A stretch of DNA of 35,702 nucleotides from Vulcanimicrobiota bacterium. Lineage in GTDB: Bacteria; Vulcanimicrobiota; Vulcanimicrobiia; Vulcanimicrobiales; Vulcanimicrobiaceae. The DNA is taken from contig DAIDGS010000036.1 in the NCBI GenBank assembly GCA_027459845.1, positions 1 through 35,702 of the forward strand, in the 5' to 3' direction. A program made the position numbers and the translations under genes. The notes under the pieces are model-generated. The model worked only from the letters and a program-made list of their open reading frames with translations. It was not told the origin of the DNA and did not search any database. Of the stretch, positions 33,377 to 35,702 are shown one piece after another. The number at the start of each line of letters is the position of its first letter. Positions within the stretch are counted from its first letter, which is position 1.

Positions 33377-35147
33377 CGCGCACCGGCGCCGCCCGCTCGC
33401 GCGCGGTGGGATGCTGGCGGCCGTCGTCGCGCTCGCGCTGAGCGCCGGTGCGGCCGCGGCCGGTCCGCTCCCCGACCGGCCGGCGGTGACGACGCTGGCC
33501 GGCAGCGGCGCGCCCGGCATCGCCGACGGACCGGCCGCGACCGCGACGTTTTTAGGACCGCAAGGGCTGGCCTACGATGCCAAGGGCGATCTCTACGTCG
33601 CCGACACCCCGGCGCAGCGCATTCGGATGATCGATCGGCGCGGCATCGTCACGACCGTCGCCGGTTCGGGTGTGCTGACGCTCTTTGGGGCCGGCGTCGG
33701 TGGCGGCTATCGCAACGGACCAGCGCTTCAGGCGCGCTTTAACGAACCGACCGGCGTGGCGGTGGCGCCGGACGGAACGGTCTACGTCGCCGATCTGCGC
33801 AACCGCTGCATTCGCGCGATTCACGACGGCATCGTCACGACCGTTGCCGGCAGCCCGCAGCGCGTCGGAGGGGCCGACGGTGCCCTCGCGCAGGCATCCT
33901 TTACCAATCCACGCAGTATCGCCGTCGACGGGCAGGGGACGCTGTGGGTAGCCGATCCGCCTGACGGCGTGCGGCGCATCGCGCACGGAGTGGTTTCGAC
34001 CCTGCCGGTCGCCGCGTTCGACCGCGCGCGCGCGGTTGCGGTCTATGGCGGAACGCTCTACGTCGCGACGCCGCGCGTGGTGTGGGCCTACGACATCGCT
34101 CGGCGCAAGATCGTCGATGGAATCGCGACGTTGCTGCGCGAGCGCTACCCTCCGCTCGCCAATCCGGTCGAAATGAAGCTGATCGGTCCGGCCGTCGCCG
34201 TTGCCGGCATCGCGCCATCGCAGTTCGTCTATGCCGACGATCTCTATTCGACCGTCACGTTGGTGCAGTACCGCAAGGCCCGCACGATCGGCGCGCCGCC
34301 GCTGCTCGATGCCGGCGCGATCGGCGGAGGATTCCGCAGCGGCGTCGACGCGCGTTTCGCTCAGCCGATGGGGATTGCGCTCGCACCCAGCGGGGCGATC
34401 GCGGTGGCCGATACCGGCAATCGCCGCATTCGGCTGATCGGGCCGTTCGATCGCACCTCGTACGAAGCCGACGTTCACCTTCCGACCGCTCCCAATCCGC
34501 ACGTCTATCGGATCGCGATCGTCGGCGATTCGTACGTATGGGACGGCGTCAGCGCACAGGAGTCGCTGGGCGGCGTGGTCCGCGCGCGGCTGTGCGCACG
34601 CCTCGCGCGCCATCCCTGCAACGTTGAGATCATCCCGATACGCTTCGACGGCGCGCTCTTTACCGACACCGCCTCGGAGGTCGATCAGTTTTTGAGCGAC
34701 GGTCTAGTCAACGAGGTGGTGTTGATGGCGACCTCGTTCAGTTTCGCGCCGCGCGACGGCGATCCGGCGCGGCGGATCGCGGCGATGGCTGCAACGCTGC
34801 GCGCGCTGCGCGCGAAGACCCGCGCAAGCCATACGCGACTGGTCGTGGCCCTCTTCCCCGACGCCTTCGACATGCCGGACGAGACGACGTTCGGCAAGCT
34901 GGTGAACGGGCCGAACTACGATCCCGGAACCACGCTGCGCCACTACCGGGCGACGTTGGCGCAGGTTCGATCCTCCGGCGTCGACGCGATCGATCTCTGG
35001 CCGGCGTTTTTCGCCAACGACGCACGCCCCGAGTACCGGACGCTCTTCGGGGCGTTCGACGATCACTTCACCGCGCACGGCAACGCGCTCTTCGGCGACG
35101 CGGTCGCTGCCGATGCGATCCGCCACGGCTTCGGTACACGGCCGTGA
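33363..35147 (+). CDS. Secreted NHL beta-propeller fused to SGNH domain, copy 2
   Basis: 594 residues from ATG 33363, overlapping copy 1 by 14 bases; ATG 33411 would give a shorter signal peptide. A basic N-terminus (HRRRPLARGG) and hydrophobic core (MLAAVVALALSAGAAAAG) form the export signal. NHL repeats lie at about 45-360: GLAYDAKGDLYVADTPAQRI, GVAVAPDGTVYVADLRNRCI, SIAVDGQGTLWVADPPDGV and GIALAPSGAIAVADTGNRRI. The SGNH domain starts YRIAIVGDSYVWDG, with the standard GDS (Ser390), and ends AFDDHFTAHGNALFGDAV (Asp566 or 567, His568). Closely paralogous to copy 1 over the whole length, with conserved segments such as QFVYADDLYSTVTLVQYR. Likely periplasmic or surface acyl-ester enzyme of the MBOAT system. 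Confidence 0.86.
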   Translation: MPATDAHRRRPLARGGMLAAVVALALSAGAAAAGPLPDRPAVTTLAGSGAPGIADGPAATATFLGPQGLAYDAKGDLYVADTPAQRIRMIDRRGIVTTVAGSGVLTLFGAGVGGGYRNGPALQARFNEPTGVAVAPDGTVYVADLRNRCIRAIHDGIVTTVAGSPQRVGGADGALAQASFTNPRSIAVDGQGTLWVADPPDGVRRIAHGVVSTLPVAAFDRARAVAVYGGTLYVATPRVVWAYDIARRKIVDGIATLLRERYPPLANPVEMKLIGPAVAVAGIAPSQFVYADDLYSTVTLVQYRKARTIGAPPLLDAGAIGGGFRSGVDARFAQPMGIALAPSGAIAVADTGNRRIRLIGPFDRTSYEADVHLPTAPNPHVYRIAIVGDSYVWDGVSAQESLGGVVRARLCARLARHPCNVEIIPIRFDGALFTDTASEVDQFLSDGLVNEVVLMATSFSFAPRDGDPARRIAAMAATLRALRAKTRASHTRLVVALFPDAFDMPDETTFGKLVNGPNYDPGTTLRHYRATLAQVRSSGVDAIDLWPAFFANDARPEYRTLFGAFDDHFTAHGNALFGDAVAADAIRHGFGTRP

Positions 35148-35702
35148 ACGCATCGATGCGCGCCGGCCTCTGCGTCGCGCTGACACTTGGTGCGATTGCC
35201 GGTGCGAGCCGGGGCGCATCGGCGATCGCGCTGCAGAAACTGACCAGCGAGCCGACCGTGACCACCTTCGCCGGATCCGGGCGTCCCGGGATTGCCGATG
35301 GTCCGGCCGCGCAGGCCGAGTTCATGGGGCCGGAGGGCATCGCCTACGACAAGTACGGCGACCTGTACGTCGCCGATACACCCGCGCAGCGCATCCGGAT
35401 GGTCGATCCGCACGGAAACGTGACGACGGTTGCGGGGTCGGGCGCGGTGACGCTGTTCGGTGCCGGCGTCGGCGGCGGCTACCGCAACGGGCCGGCCTTG
35501 CAGGCGCAGTTCAACGCGCCGACCGGCGTTGCGATCGGCCCCAAGGGAACCATCTACGTCGCCGACCTGCGCAATCGGTGCATCCGCGAGATCCGTAACG
35601 GCATCGTCTCGACGCTCGCCGGCGATCCGAGCAAGGACGGCGACGTCGACGGGCCCATCGCGGTCGCGACGTTCAGCAGCCCGCGCGGTGTTGCCGTCGA
35701 TG
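35144..35702 (+). CDS. Secreted NHL beta-propeller protein, copy 3 (partial, runs off right edge)
   Basis: GTG 35144 overlaps the copy 2 stop (GTGA). 186 residues are visible. The signal peptide is RAGLCVALTLGAIAGASRGA. NHL repeats follow: GIAYDKYGDLYVADTPAQRI, GVAIGPKGTIYVADLRNRCI and the start of a third. The spacing and wording match copies 1 and 2, for example AVTLFGAGVGGGYRNGPALQ, so an SGNH domain is expected beyond the edge but is not seen. It shows the array has at least three members and may continue. Confidence 0.85.
   Translation, partial: MNASMRAGLCVALTLGAIAGASRGASAIALQKLTSEPTVTTFAGSGRPGIADGPAAQAEFMGPEGIAYDKYGDLYVADTPAQRIRMVDPHGNVTTVAGSGAVTLFGAGVGGGYRNGPALQAQFNAPTGVAIGPKGTIYVADLRNRCIREIRNGIVSTLAGDPSKDGDVDGPIAVATFSSPRGVAVD

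Noticed and set aside
1-35702. CRISPR arrays, tRNAs, rRNAs, insertion sequences, attachment sites
   Set aside because: No regular short repeats with spacers, cloverleaf sequences, transposase genes or flanking inverted repeats were seen by reading.

Overview
The window is GC-rich and densely coded, with many GTG and TTG starts and many stop/start overlaps. It holds no RNA gene, transposon, phage gene or CRISPR array that I can see. An LptD/OstA-like outer-membrane protein points to a diderm (two-membrane) bacterium. The style (high GC, big unassigned membrane glycosyltransferases, NHL-repeat proteins) would suit Eremiobacterota/Vulcanimicrobiota or a similar poorly studied phylum, but that is a guess without marker genes. 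Almost every gene fits one theme: building, flipping, extending and decorating a cell-surface glycan.

Region 1 (1-2693, minus strand) is a two-gene unit. It encodes an OstA/LptD-like barrel protein and, coupled by ATGA, a secreted protein with a CBM20-like fold that runs off the left edge. Region 2 (3063-8747, plus) is a five-gene operon: a PglC-type phosphoglycosyl transferase that would start a lipid-linked glycan, a MurJ-family flippase, a DPM1/GtrB-like GT2 with an unknown C-terminal domain, a GT9 heptosyltransferase-like enzyme, and a GT4. A decayed RfbH/DegT aminotransferase tail lies just downstream on the other strand.

Region 3 (8997-28520) is the most unusual part. Four very large polytopic proteins (723-1200 aa) resemble GT-C enzymes of the AftD (arabinofuranosyltransferase D, DUF3367) type, each with a long extracytoplasmic beta-rich part. 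Three sit directly beside a GT4 gene in the same transcription unit, and the fourth lies convergent to a GT4, so the locus looks built of repeated GT-C plus GT4 modules on alternating strands. Two DPM1-like GT2 genes (one here, one in Region 2) could supply the polyprenyl-phosphate sugars that GT-C enzymes use. A SAM methyltransferase and a membrane GT2 are also present. Convergent genes overlap at their 3' ends in two places.

Region 4 (28687 to the right edge, plus) is an acyl-transfer operon: a DUF5989-like small membrane protein, a membrane-anchored SGNH protein, an AlgI-type MBOAT acyltransferase, a small secreted protein of unknown function, and a tandem array of at least three paralogous secreted proteins that join an NHL beta-propeller to an SGNH domain; the third is cut by the window edge. 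The simplest model, which is inference, is that the MBOAT passes acyl groups across the inner membrane and the SGNH proteins place them on, or remove them from, the glycan made by Regions 2 and 3. The NHL-SGNH array with a DUF5989/SGNH/MBOAT core, and the repeated GT-C/GT4 modules, are the best candidates for undescribed biology here.
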